This document shows, piece by piece, positions 35,188 to 44,119 of a stretch of 64,000 bases of DNA. The DNA lies in the NCBI GenBank assembly GCA_051251725.1, contig JBPOFN010000004.1, positions 136,417-200,416 of the forward strand, written 5' to 3'. Source of the stretch: JALZUE01 sp051251725. GTDB taxonomy: Bacteria; Pseudomonadota; Gammaproteobacteria; Enterobacterales; Alteromonadaceae. The notes beneath the pieces are model-generated. The model was not told the DNA's origin, did not search any database, and saw only the letters and a program-made list of their open reading frames with translations. The stretch's first letter is position 1, and each line of letters starts with the position of its first letter. The translations under genes were made by a program, and so were the position numbers.

Positions 35188-35967
35188 ATGTTAGAAAAAC
35201 ATAGACAACAACTGATTAAAGATATTGTAGATCAACAAAGTTTTGTTAGCGTCAGAACGTTAACCGATAAGTTGAAAGCTTCTGAAGCCACCATTCGCCG
35301 AGACTTAACTAAAATGGCAAAGCGTGGCGCTATCATCAAAATTCGCGGTGGTGCTGAATCGACCTCTAATAAACGTAAAAACATCAAAAGTTCTGCGTTT
35401 GAAATCGATCAAACCAAACGTACTAATACCAAAAAAGCAATCGCAAAAAGGGCCGTTGAACTTTGTTCAGACGGCGATTCAATCACCATTAATGGTGGTA
35501 GCTCAACCTATATGATGGGTGAGTTCTTAGTGAATAAAGATGTGAACGTGTTAACTAACTCTTTTGTGTTAGCGAATTATCTTTCTGAAAATAGTGATAA
35601 TCAAATCTCGTTACCGGGCGGCGAAATTTACCGTGAACAGGGTATTATCTTAAGCTCTTATGAAAAAGATAGTACAGAGTATTACCGAAGCTCAATGATG
35701 TTTATGGGGACGCCAGGCATCGGCAAGTTTGGTGTGATGGAGTCAGATCCGTTATTAATACTTTCAGAGCAAAAACTTAGAAAACAAGCGGATAAGCTGA
35801 TCATTTTAGCCGACAGCACTAAGCTTGCTAAACGTAGTAACTTTATCTTTTGCCCACTTGAAGAAGTAGATGTACTGATCACTGACTCAAAAGCAGATAA
35901 AGAAATTATCGAACATTTCGAAAGCCAAAATATAGAAGTGATTATTGTTGAGTCATTAGACGATTAG
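35188..35967 (+). CDS. DeoR/GlpR-family transcriptional regulator 2
   Basis: 259 residues, collinear with DeoR1 and clearly its paralogue (MLEKHRQQLIKDIVDQQSFVSVRTLTDKLKASEATIRRDL, KIRGGAES, GDSITINGGSSTYMMGEFLVNKDVNVLTNSFVLANYL, LIILADSTKL). Winged helix at about 1-58 and effector domain at 75-235. It is transcribed divergently from the sugar kinase and followed by its own terminator. TonB receptor 2 lies 680 bp further on the same strand. Two near-identical sensors flanking the rhamnose genes may recognise different phosphorylated sugars or cross-regulate. Confidence 0.92.
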   Translation: MLEKHRQQLIKDIVDQQSFVSVRTLTDKLKASEATIRRDLTKMAKRGAIIKIRGGAESTSNKRKNIKSSAFEIDQTKRTNTKKAIAKRAVELCSDGDSITINGGSSTYMMGEFLVNKDVNVLTNSFVLANYLSENSDNQISLPGGEIYREQGIILSSYEKDSTEYYRSSMMFMGTPGIGKFGVMESDPLLILSEQKLRKQADKLIILADSTKLAKRSNFIFCPLEEVDVLITDSKADKEIIEHFESQNIEVIIVESLDD

Positions 35968-35996
35968 TCCGCAGTATCCTTTTATTTCCCTGTTAT

Positions 35997-36033
35997 TGCG
36001 GCTCTAACTGTTTCAAGTTAGAGCCGCATTTCT
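35997..36033 (+). terminator. Rho-independent terminator after DeoR2
   Basis: A perfect 13-bp stem TGCGGCTCTAACT / AGTTAGAGCCGCA, 6-nt loop, followed by TTTCT, 30 bp after the DeoR2 stop. Confidence 0.88.
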
Positions 36034-36647
36034 ATTTATTTACCCATGTTTATCTTCCCGACGTTAGCCTATATTGAAAGCGCTAAATTTAACCACTATT
36101 TTTCTTTGCCGCTAACACGGTTTAAAAATACTGACCCCTTACTAGTGAATAGCAGCTGTTTAAGTGACAAGATATTAGCGGTATTTGACTAACACTAACC
36201 TGCTTCAAATATGGATGAAGTTACGGGTTTTTCTTTATTACACTAAGCCTTATTGCAAGATATTACAGCTTAGCTTGCGTTAATTACCACCATGACCAAC
36301 ACCTTATTTAATGTCGTTATGATTACTAATGATTGTTTGTCTTTCTTATTTTATTTTTCATCTTGATTATTTATTGGTTATTGCTGTTTTTCCTGCTTTT
36401 ATCTCTATTTTTTGGCATTTTTGTCTGTTTTAAATAACAAATTCAAAACTTTATTTCTTTATATTTTTCATTATAAATAATGGGTTATGTTGATTGTTGG
36501 CTTTATTTTGAGTGTGGTTGATTAATTTTGATTTTAAATGGGTTTTTTTGGTGTTAATGTAAAGGTGTTGCTAATATTTTAATATAAATTAATAGCAAAA
36601 AATTTATTAGTAATATCGAAAAATAAACTTATTTTGAGGGAAATGAG
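36034..36647 (+). other. Long leader/regulatory region of TonB receptor 2
   Basis: About 610 bp without a gene, very AT- and T-rich from 36330 to 36600. A LacI-like half site (CGCTAACA, 36110-36117) and AAAGCGCTAAA at about 36079 occur near its 5' end. The receptor has the strong ribosome-binding site GAGGGA. Confidence 0.4.
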
Positions 36648-39600
36648 ATGACAAATAAAAATACAAATTTAAAAAGAGGCGCAATCATTAGCGGCTCTAC
36701 CTGTTTATTAATGGCGCTTGGTGCACCATCAGTATTAGCACAAGAAGTTAAAGCTGCCATTGAAAGTAAAAAAGCAGCACCGGAAGCGATTGTTGAAGTG
36801 ATTGAGGTGACGGGTGTTCGTAGCTCATTAGAAGCTGCCCTTAACATCAAGCGTAATGCGCCTTCAATTGTTGATGCTATTTCAGCCACGGACATTAATG
36901 CTTTACCTGCATTAGATTTAGGTGAAGCATTACAAGCTATTCCCGGTATTCAATTAAACCGTGAAGCTGGTCAACGTCAGTCAGAAATTAACTTACGTGG
37001 TTTATCAGGTGGTTTTGTTAAAACAACAGCTGCTGGTCAATCATTTGCGACGCCTAGTCGTAGTAGTGATTCAGTCGGGAGTTCGAACCCATTTGGTGCC
37101 TTTGAAGCGGGTGTCTTTGACGGTATTACCGTTGTTAAAACGCCAACCGCTGATTTACAAGAAGGTGGTATTGCTGGTGTTGTTGACAAACAATTACAAC
37201 GAGCTTTAGCTAAAAAAGACGGACAATATTCTGTTAGCTTAGGTGGTCGTTACGAAGAGTTAAGAGATGGTTGGGATAAAGAATTTAAATTATCGGCGAC
37301 TAAACACATCATTAAAGATGAATTAGCCGTTGCGGTTAAAATTGCTGGTTCAGAGCAAAATTTCCGCCGCGATACAGCTAACTTTTCTACCTATGCCCCA
37401 TTAGATACGACTAACTTTCCAGGCTTACCTGATTATTTAGCCGAGCATAATATCCCTGACGGTTCGATTGTTAAGGCGGTTAGTGCGGCTCGAAATGTTA
37501 CTGAAGCAAGTATTGGCGATCGCATCTCAGCTACCGCTAATATTGAATGGCAAGCAACTGAAGCTTTAAAGTTAGGCGCACACGTTTTATACACTGAGCG
37601 TGACCTTAATAAAGGCAATCATGAAGATACGGTTATTGGCTCTGGCTATAATGGTAGAAACCCAGCTCGTAGCTCGATTGGTTATGGCATTGTGCCAAAG
37701 TCAGCACCGTTTTTATTAAGCACAGCTGAAGATGGTACAAAAACATATGCAGCGTCTTCTGTTGAGCTAATTAACGCTCACTATACGCCTGCAAACCGTA
37801 TTTTTAACTTCTTAGAAACTTCTGAAGGGGTTTTCCTATACGGCGATTATGTTAAAGATAACTGGGTTATTGATGCGACAGCAACTTATTCAGAGTCTGA
37901 AAATAGATTTGAACAAAATGCCTTTGATGTACGTCATCAAGGTGTACCACATCCGCGAAATGAGCCTACGGGGATCTCAGCGACCATTGATACTGCCAAT
38001 GGTAATTTATCAAAAGCTATGGTCGATATTCAAGGTTGGGATAATTATGACTACTCAGGTGACTGGTCGGAAACCACACTTACTGGTTTTAGTTCAAACT
38101 TAGATAAAGCCACGGTTGCTGACAGATCTGTTTCTTTCTTTGCCCATGGCGCAGTTGATAATCCTGTACGTCAAACAACATCTGCTGAATTTAATGCCTT
38201 ACGTTACCTTGATTTTGATCTTGGTTTCGGCGAAGCATTAAAATTTAGTTCGGTTAAATTTGGTGGTCGTTACTCAAATGAAAACTTAGATAATTATCGT
38301 CGAACTGTTGGTGTTGGTGGTTTAGATTTTAGTGCTGCTGTTGATGGCAATCCATTTGATAAAACTTTATTTTCAGATACGCAAACATCATTTTTTAACG
38401 GTAACTACAATGGCGCATTTAATTCGTCAAATGGTTGGCAATCTATCAACGCGGAAGCATTACGTGAAGCTTTAGTTGCTACGCGCACTGATGTTGAAGG
38501 CGGTTTTGTTATCCAGCCAAGTGGTTTATATGCCCGCAATGTTGGCCCTCATCCTGATCAATTTGCTGCCAACTTTGAAGTAGACCAAGCGATAATGGCC
38601 GCTTATGTCATGACTAATTTTGAAGGTGAAGTTGGTAGTGTTTTCTATTCAGGTAATGTGGGTTTACGTTATGTTGAAACAGAAAATACTTTCAACGGTT
38701 TAAATCGTGTACAAGATGAAATTGCCGGTACTGATATTTTAGTAGCTAAAGAGCATTCACAAAAGTATGACAATTTATTACCGTCATTTAACCTTTCTGT
38801 TGAGTTAACTGATGATGTGGTGCTACGTGCTGCTTATTCAGAAGGCATAGTAAGACCAAACTTACGCTCACAAACCCCAACCTTGGGTGTTAACCCAGGT
38901 AACGCAAGAATGAAAATTGATTTACCTGCCAGTGAAGTAGAACCGTACACTGCTGATAATTATGATCTATCTGTAGAATGGTATAACCGTGAAGGTAGTG
39001 CGATTTCAGTAGGTATTTTCCAAAAGAATATTACTAACTTATTTTCACGTGAATCACTTTGTCCGGTAGGAGAAGATTTAAGTCAATATTCTACTGACCT
39101 TGGTGAAATAGAATCATTCTTTAACCCAGGTGATGAGAACGAAAAATGTCGTGAAGTTGATTTAAGATTAACGGATGAAGGTGAAGAAGTTCAGCGTGAG
39201 GTGATTATTAATCGTTCTTTTAATAACGACTCTGAAATTAAAGTGACGGGTTATGAGCTTGCTGTTCAGCAAAAATTAGATTTCTTACCTTATCCGTATA
39301 ATGGTTTTGGTGGTGTTTTTAACTATACCTACATTACTCAAGATACTGACGGTGAAGAATCACTTTATAAAATTGCACCTAAATCTTATAACATCATAGG
39401 TTATTATGAGAATGACGGTTATAGCGTACGTTTAGCTTATAACTGGCGTGATAATTCTATCTTAGAAGGTGGCTCTCAGTTCTTAGGTGATGCGCAACGG
39501 ACACAAAAAGCCGGTGGTCGTTTAGATTTATCAGCCTCATATACTATACAACCTGGTTTAGTCGTACGCTTACAAGGGTATAACTTAAACGATGAACAAC

Positions 39601-39692
39601 GTTATGAATATATTGGTGATAACGAAGCTGCGGTTAGCCGTGTTGATTATACGGGCCGTACCTTTCAGTTAGGCGTTAGTTATTCATTTTAA
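36648..39692 (+). CDS. TonB-dependent receptor 2
   Basis: 1014 residues. The signal peptide ends near PSVLAQE. The TonB-box-like VEVIEVTGVRSSLEAAL is followed by a plug domain (IVDAISATDINALPALDLGEALQAIPGIQLNREAG, INLRGLSGGFVKT, FDGITVVKTPTADLQEGGIAGVVD) and a barrel ending SRVDYTGRTFQLGVSYSF. The plug has an extended Ser/Gly-rich loop (TPSRSSDSVGSSNPFG) where receptor 1 has the usual N-N-R block, suggesting a different ligand. It is monocistronic and terminated at 39722. Together with receptor 1 it should import oligosaccharides of the locus substrate. Confidence 0.92.
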   Translation: MTNKNTNLKRGAIISGSTCLLMALGAPSVLAQEVKAAIESKKAAPEAIVEVIEVTGVRSSLEAALNIKRNAPSIVDAISATDINALPALDLGEALQAIPGIQLNREAGQRQSEINLRGLSGGFVKTTAAGQSFATPSRSSDSVGSSNPFGAFEAGVFDGITVVKTPTADLQEGGIAGVVDKQLQRALAKKDGQYSVSLGGRYEELRDGWDKEFKLSATKHIIKDELAVAVKIAGSEQNFRRDTANFSTYAPLDTTNFPGLPDYLAEHNIPDGSIVKAVSAARNVTEASIGDRISATANIEWQATEALKLGAHVLYTERDLNKGNHEDTVIGSGYNGRNPARSSIGYGIVPKSAPFLLSTAEDGTKTYAASSVELINAHYTPANRIFNFLETSEGVFLYGDYVKDNWVIDATATYSESENRFEQNAFDVRHQGVPHPRNEPTGISATIDTANGNLSKAMVDIQGWDNYDYSGDWSETTLTGFSSNLDKATVADRSVSFFAHGAVDNPVRQTTSAEFNALRYLDFDLGFGEALKFSSVKFGGRYSNENLDNYRRTVGVGGLDFSAAVDGNPFDKTLFSDTQTSFFNGNYNGAFNSSNGWQSINAEALREALVATRTDVEGGFVIQPSGLYARNVGPHPDQFAANFEVDQAIMAAYVMTNFEGEVGSVFYSGNVGLRYVETENTFNGLNRVQDEIAGTDILVAKEHSQKYDNLLPSFNLSVELTDDVVLRAAYSEGIVRPNLRSQTPTLGVNPGNARMKIDLPASEVEPYTADNYDLSVEWYNREGSAISVGIFQKNITNLFSRESLCPVGEDLSQYSTDLGEIESFFNPGDENEKCREVDLRLTDEGEEVQREVIINRSFNNDSEIKVTGYELAVQQKLDFLPYPYNGFGGVFNYTYITQDTDGEESLYKIAPKSYNIIGYYENDGYSVRLAYNWRDNSILEGGSQFLGDAQRTQKAGGRLDLSASYTIQPGLVVRLQGYNLNDEQRYEYIGDNEAAVSRVDYTGRTFQLGVSYSF

Positions 39693-39721
39693 TGAATGAT
39701 TAATCGTTAGAATAAATAAAA

Positions 39722-39750
39722 GCGGCTGGTTTATATCAGTCGTTTTTTTT
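39722..39750 (+). terminator. Rho-independent terminator after TonB receptor 2
   Basis: A 7-bp stem GCGGCTG / CAGTCGT (two G-U pairs), 8-nt loop, then eight Ts, 30 bp past the stop codon. Confidence 0.8.
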
Positions 39751-39805
39751 GTGCTAAATAATTCAGTTTAGCGTTGAATTACTAGCGCTTTAGTGAAACC
39801 ATTAA

Positions 39806-39834
39806 ACAATGACAATGACAATGACAATGACAAT
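39806..39834 (+). repeat. Hexanucleotide tandem repeat (ACAATG)4-ACAAT
   Basis: Four perfect ACAATG units and a partial fifth, between TonB receptor 2 and putA, immediately before a second repeat block. Confidence 0.9.
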
Positions 39835-39842
39835 AATACCAC

Positions 39843-39905
39843 TAGCTTTCAGCTTTCAGCTTCTAGCTTTCAGCTTTCAGCTTCTAGCTTTCAGCTTCTA
39901 GCCTT
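39843..39905 (+). repeat. Heptamer tandem repeat, 9 units of YAGCTTY-type
   Basis: Nine adjoining 7-bp units alternate TAGCTTT, CAGCTTT and CAGCTTC, with a higher-order 21-bp period repeated twice. The reverse complement (GAAAGCT / GAAGCT) matches the array at 63888-63929. The rest of 39906-40197 holds the putA promoter, with a TGTTAGCG half site at 40076. Confidence 0.9.
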
Positions 39906-40197
39906 ACCCCTTAACTTTAGATTTATCATCTCAACTCGCGCAGATTAAATCCTTTAAAGTTTCAATAAACTCAAGTAATTACGACAGCGCTTGGCTGTTA
40001 GCCACTCCTTTATTTTAAAGCTTAAATTTATTTGCCAAACACTGGCAAGTGGCTGTTTAATTTATATTTATAAAATGTTAGCGTGGTAGTTCAAACTGTT
40101 ACTGAATAGCCTATGCTTAGGTAACCATTTTCTTATCGATTGGTGATGTCATGTCACTAAGTTGTTCACTCAGCGCTTAGCTGACGAAGGGGTAGAG

Positions 40198-43100
40198 ATG
40201 TTAACTGACAACAACCTAACCACGAATTGTCCGATCAGAAAAAAGATCCGCGATTATTACCGTATTGATGAAGATAGCGTTATCGAGCATATTTTGCCGT
40301 TGGCTGAAGTGGGCATTGCTGCGCGCTCAAGAGCGTGGGAACGTGCTCGTCAAATGGTGATTAAAATTCGCCAAATTGAAGAAGGCAAAGGCGGCGTTGA
40401 CGCGCTGTTAAACGAATACTCATTATCATCAGAAGAAGGCATTGTTTTAATGTGCCTTGCTGAAGCCTTATTACGTATTCCCGACAGTAAAACGCAAGAC
40501 TCACTTATTCGCGATAAATTATCCAAAGGCGAATGGAGCCAACATCTGGGCAATAGCGACTCATTATTTGTCAATGCCTCAAGCTGGGGTTTGTTAATTA
40601 CCGGCAAAATGGTGCAATATTTAGATGATAATCCAAAGCAAAATTTTAATGTCTTGCAGCGCGCTATTGGTAGATTGGGCGAGCCGGTAATTCGTTCATC
40701 GGTAAATTTTGCCATGAAAATAATGGGCAAACAGTTTGTGATGGGCACTGATATTGACGAAGCCCTTGAACGCGCCAAAGACGCTGAAAGCAAAGGTTAT
40801 GTCTACTCTTACGACATGTTGGGGGAAGGTGCTCGTACTATGGCTGACGCCGATCGTTATTACGAGGCTTATCTAGGGGCAATTCACGCTCTCGGTAAAG
40901 CAGCTAACGGTAAAGGGCCAATTAAAAGCCCTGGTATTTCAGTAAAATTATCGGCTATTTATCCACGATATGAATTTACCCATTACACAAAAGTGATGGC
41001 GGAAGTGGTGCCGCGCTTAAAAGCATTAGCCTTGATTGCCAAAAAATACGATATTGGTTTTACCGTTGATGCTGAAGAAGCAGAACGTTTAGATATTTCC
41101 TTAGATATTATTGAAACGGTGTTTTCTGATCCGGATTTGACCGGATGGCAAGGTTTTGGTTTAGCTGTTCAAGCTTATCAAAAACGTTCGATTTTTGTTA
41201 TTGAATGGCTTGAGGCGTTAGCTCGAAAAGTTGGCCGGACCATGATGGTACGTTTAGTTAAAGGTGCCTATTGGGATAGTGAAATTAAACAAAGCCAAGC
41301 AGATGGTTTGGAAGATTACCCTGTTTACACGCGTAAAGCCGCGACCGACGTTTGTTATAAAGCCTGTGCGATAAAATTGATGGCAGCGCGTGATGTTATT
41401 TATCCGCAGTTTGCGACTCATAATGCCTATACAGTAGCGACTATTTTAGAATTAGCACAAAACGATCATCTAGGTTACGAGTTTCAGCGTTTACACGGCA
41501 TGGGCGAGTCACTGTATGATCAAGTAGTTGATAATGAAAAAGTGCAATGTCGAGTTTATGCCCCTGTTGGTGAACATGAAGAGTTATTAGCTTATTTAGT
41601 GCGCCGGTTATTAGAAAATGGCGCTAATTCATCGTTTGTAAATGCCATTGTTGATAACTCTAAACCGATTGAAGCGCTTTTACCTGATCCAGTTGAAACC
41701 TTGCAAGATTTACGAGTTAAACGTCATCCGAATATTTTAATGCCGATTGCTATGTTTGGCGCTGAAAGAGCGAACTCTAAAGGGTTAGACTTAAGCGACA
41801 TTAACCAATTACAGGGATTAAAAACCAGTTTAGATGCTTGGGTGAACCAGCATGTTAAACCGGTTGATAATACCGTTCAGCATGCCGATGGTATTAATAT
41901 TGTTAATCCTGTTAACCATCAAGAATTAATTGGCCAAGTTGATTTTCATACGCCAGCGCAAATGTCGGATATGGTGGCCCGCGCCGATAAAGCTTTTGCG
42001 GATTGGTCCCATACTAAGGTGACTTTTCGCGCTAATATATTGCGCAGAACGGCAGATATTTTAGAGCGACACAGTGCAGAATTAATCGCGTTATGTATTA
42101 AAGAAGCGGGGAAATTAACTAAAGACAGTATCGATGAAGTGCGCGAAGCGGTCGATTTTTGTCGATATTATGCCAGCCAAGCAGAGCAACTCGCCTTAGA
42201 TGATCGCATGGAGCCGCGTGGTGTCGTGTTATGTATCAGCCCATGGAATTTTCCACTGGCGATATTTTTAGGGCAAGTGGCTGCGGCAATCGCAACAGGT
42301 AATACTGTCGTGGCAAAACCGGCTGAGCAAACCAGTTTGATTGCTAAAAGAACCCTTGAACTAATGAAAATAATTGGTTTACCTGATGATATTGTCCAGC
42401 TTATTTTTGCGCAGGGTAAAACCGTTGGCGAAACCGTCGTTAGCGATACTCGGGTTCAGGCCGTAATGTTTACAGGTTCAACGATGACGGGCCGATTGAT
42501 CTCACAAATTTTAGCGCAGCGCGGCGGGCAACAAGTGCCACTGATTGCAGAAACTGGTGGCCAAAATTGCATGGTGGTTGACTCAACGGCACTGCCAGAG
42601 CAAGTGTGTGATGATGTGATTAAATCGGGTTTTCAAAGTGCCGGACAGCGCTGTTCAGCACTGCGGGTGTTATTTATTCAAGATGATATCGCCGATGATG
42701 TGTTAACGATGATCACGGGCGCGATGAAAGAATTAACCATTGGCGATCCGCAGTATTTAGCCACTGATATCGGCCCGGTTATCGATGCTAAAGCACTCAA
42801 TAATCTTAACGCCCATGTTGAATATTTAGCCGATAAAGCGCAGTTATTACATCAATGTACGATCCCTGAAACTTTTGCCCAAGGTGCTAATCCTAACCAT
42901 TATTTGTTTGCGCCTCGGTTATATCAAATTGATAATTTGGCAGTGCTAAAACAAGAAGTGTTTGGCCCGATTGTGCATGTCATACGTTTTAAAGAAGCCG
43001 AATTAAAACAAGTGGTTAAACAAATTAATCAATCTGGTTTTGGCCTTACCTCCGGTATACATACCCGTATTGAAGGGCGCGCGCTAGCTTTTGCTAACCA

Positions 43101-44019
43101 AATTAAAGCGGGCAATGTTTATATTAATCGCAATATTATTGGCGCTGTTGTTGGCGTTCAACCTTTTGGCGGCCGAGGATTATCAGGTACTGGGCCAAAA
43201 GCTGGCGGCCCGCATTATTTATCGCGCTTAGTACGAGAAAAGTTAACACCTTCTGCTAATGATATTAACTATCAAAGTATGGCTAATATCGACATGATCG
43301 CGTTTGATACCGCGAAACAAGAAGTTGAAGATATTATGGTAAAAGCGCTAACCGCCGAAAAAACATGGCAGTGCGCGCCGCTCAATGATCGAATTTCAGT
43401 CATGCGACAACTGATCGCCAAAATAGCGACTGTTGATATTGTTGATGACTTTGCCGATGATTTATCGCAGTCGTTAGCGGACTCGCGTTCGCAATTAACA
43501 CTGATTGAAAAGTTGTTGAAAAAACCAATCACGCTGCCGGGGCCAACCGGTGAATCGAATACTTTGTCGTTTGAGCCTAGAGGTTGTGTTGTTTGTTATG
43601 CCGACCAAGACACCACGTTTAGTTTTTGGCTATTAGCGATAATTTCTGCGGCGGCAACCGGTAATACAGTGATCGCGGCGGTTTCAGATTTATTCTATCC
43701 ACAAGCGCAAGCGATGCTAAGTAAATTGTTGTTATGTGGTGCCCCTGAAGGTTTATTGCAGGTGGTCAAACACAATAAGCTTAATACCTTACTTAAACAT
43801 CCTGATATTGCCGGTACTGTGGTTGATAGTAACTGTGCGCGCTTAGGCTATTTCAGTAAACAACTAGCGGAGCGGGAGGGCGCTATATTACCTGTGATCA
43901 GTGCTGAATATCCGGATACTTTAGTGCTGCGTTTGGTGGTAGAAAAAACCATTACAATTGATACCACCGCCTCAGGTGGTAATACTTCGTTAATGACCTT
44001 AGCGGAAGATGATGACTAA
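40198..44019 (+). CDS. putA: Bifunctional proline dehydrogenase / L-glutamate gamma-semialdehyde dehydrogenase
   Basis: 1273 residues from ATG 40198 (ribosome-binding site AAGGGGTAGAG; an in-frame TTG at 40162 is less likely). It oxidises proline to glutamate in two steps. The proline dehydrogenase domain spans about 60-500 (GKQFVMGTD, SPGISVKLSAIYPRYE, FTVDAEEAERLDISLDI, VRLVKGAYWDSEIK, FATHNAYTV). The aldehyde dehydrogenase domain spans about 560-1020 (CISPWNFPLAIFLGQVAAAIATGNTVVAKPAEQT, FTGSTMTGR, ETGGQNC, catalytic Cys in SAGQRCSALR). A C-terminal extra domain ends the protein. No N-terminal ribbon-helix-helix DNA-binding domain is seen, so it is not self-repressing. It is flanked on both sides by glycan genes although unrelated in pathway. 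Confidence 0.96.
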   Translation: MLTDNNLTTNCPIRKKIRDYYRIDEDSVIEHILPLAEVGIAARSRAWERARQMVIKIRQIEEGKGGVDALLNEYSLSSEEGIVLMCLAEALLRIPDSKTQDSLIRDKLSKGEWSQHLGNSDSLFVNASSWGLLITGKMVQYLDDNPKQNFNVLQRAIGRLGEPVIRSSVNFAMKIMGKQFVMGTDIDEALERAKDAESKGYVYSYDMLGEGARTMADADRYYEAYLGAIHALGKAANGKGPIKSPGISVKLSAIYPRYEFTHYTKVMAEVVPRLKALALIAKKYDIGFTVDAEEAERLDISLDIIETVFSDPDLTGWQGFGLAVQAYQKRSIFVIEWLEALARKVGRTMMVRLVKGAYWDSEIKQSQADGLEDYPVYTRKAATDVCYKACAIKLMAARDVIYPQFATHNAYTVATILELAQNDHLGYEFQRLHGMGESLYDQVVDNEKVQCRVYAPVGEHEELLAYLVRRLLENGANSSFVNAIVDNSKPIEALLPDPVETLQDLRVKRHPNILMPIAMFGAERANSKGLDLSDINQLQGLKTSLDAWVNQHVKPVDNTVQHADGINIVNPVNHQELIGQVDFHTPAQMSDMVARADKAFADWSHTKVTFRANILRRTADILERHSAELIALCIKEAGKLTKDSIDEVREAVDFCRYYASQAEQLALDDRMEPRGVVLCISPWNFPLAIFLGQVAAAIATGNTVVAKPAEQTSLIAKRTLELMKIIGLPDDIVQLIFAQGKTVGETVVSDTRVQAVMFTGSTMTGRLISQILAQRGGQQVPLIAETGGQNCMVVDSTALPEQVCDDVIKSGFQSAGQRCSALRVLFIQDDIADDVLTMITGAMKELTIGDPQYLATDIGPVIDAKALNNLNAHVEYLADKAQLLHQCTIPETFAQGANPNHYLFAPRLYQIDNLAVLKQEVFGPIVHVIRFKEAELKQVVKQINQSGFGLTSGIHTRIEGRALAFANQIKAGNVYINRNIIGAVVGVQPFGGRGLSGTGPKAGGPHYLSRLVREKLTPSANDINYQSMANIDMIAFDTAKQEVEDIMVKALTAEKTWQCAPLNDRISVMRQLIAKIATVDIVDDFADDLSQSLADSRSQLTLIEKLLKKPITLPGPTGESNTLSFEPRGCVVCYADQDTTFSFWLLAIISAAATGNTVIAAVSDLFYPQAQAMLSKLLLCGAPEGLLQVVKHNKLNTLLKHPDIAGTVVDSNCARLGYFSKQLAEREGAILPVISAEYPDTLVLRLVVEKTITIDTTASGGNTSLMTLAEDDD

Positions 44020-44041
44020 ATAAGCGCGGTATTTATCGGTT

Positions 44042-44085
44042 AGCTAAAACAGCGACAACAAGTAATGCTTGTCGCTGTTTTAGCT
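44042..44085. terminator. Bidirectional terminator between putA and DUF1593 gene
   Basis: A perfect 17-bp stem (arms 44042-44058 and 44069-44085; core AAAACAGCGACAA) with a 10-nt loop between two convergent genes. T runs lie within the stem ends on both strands. Confidence 0.85.
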
Positions 44086-44119
44086 CTTTGCTCATTTAGG
44101 TAGTAAATTACGGCCGCTT

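Noticed and set aside
40162..40197. TTG start of putA
   Set aside because: ATG 40198 is better placed after AAGGGGTAGAG.
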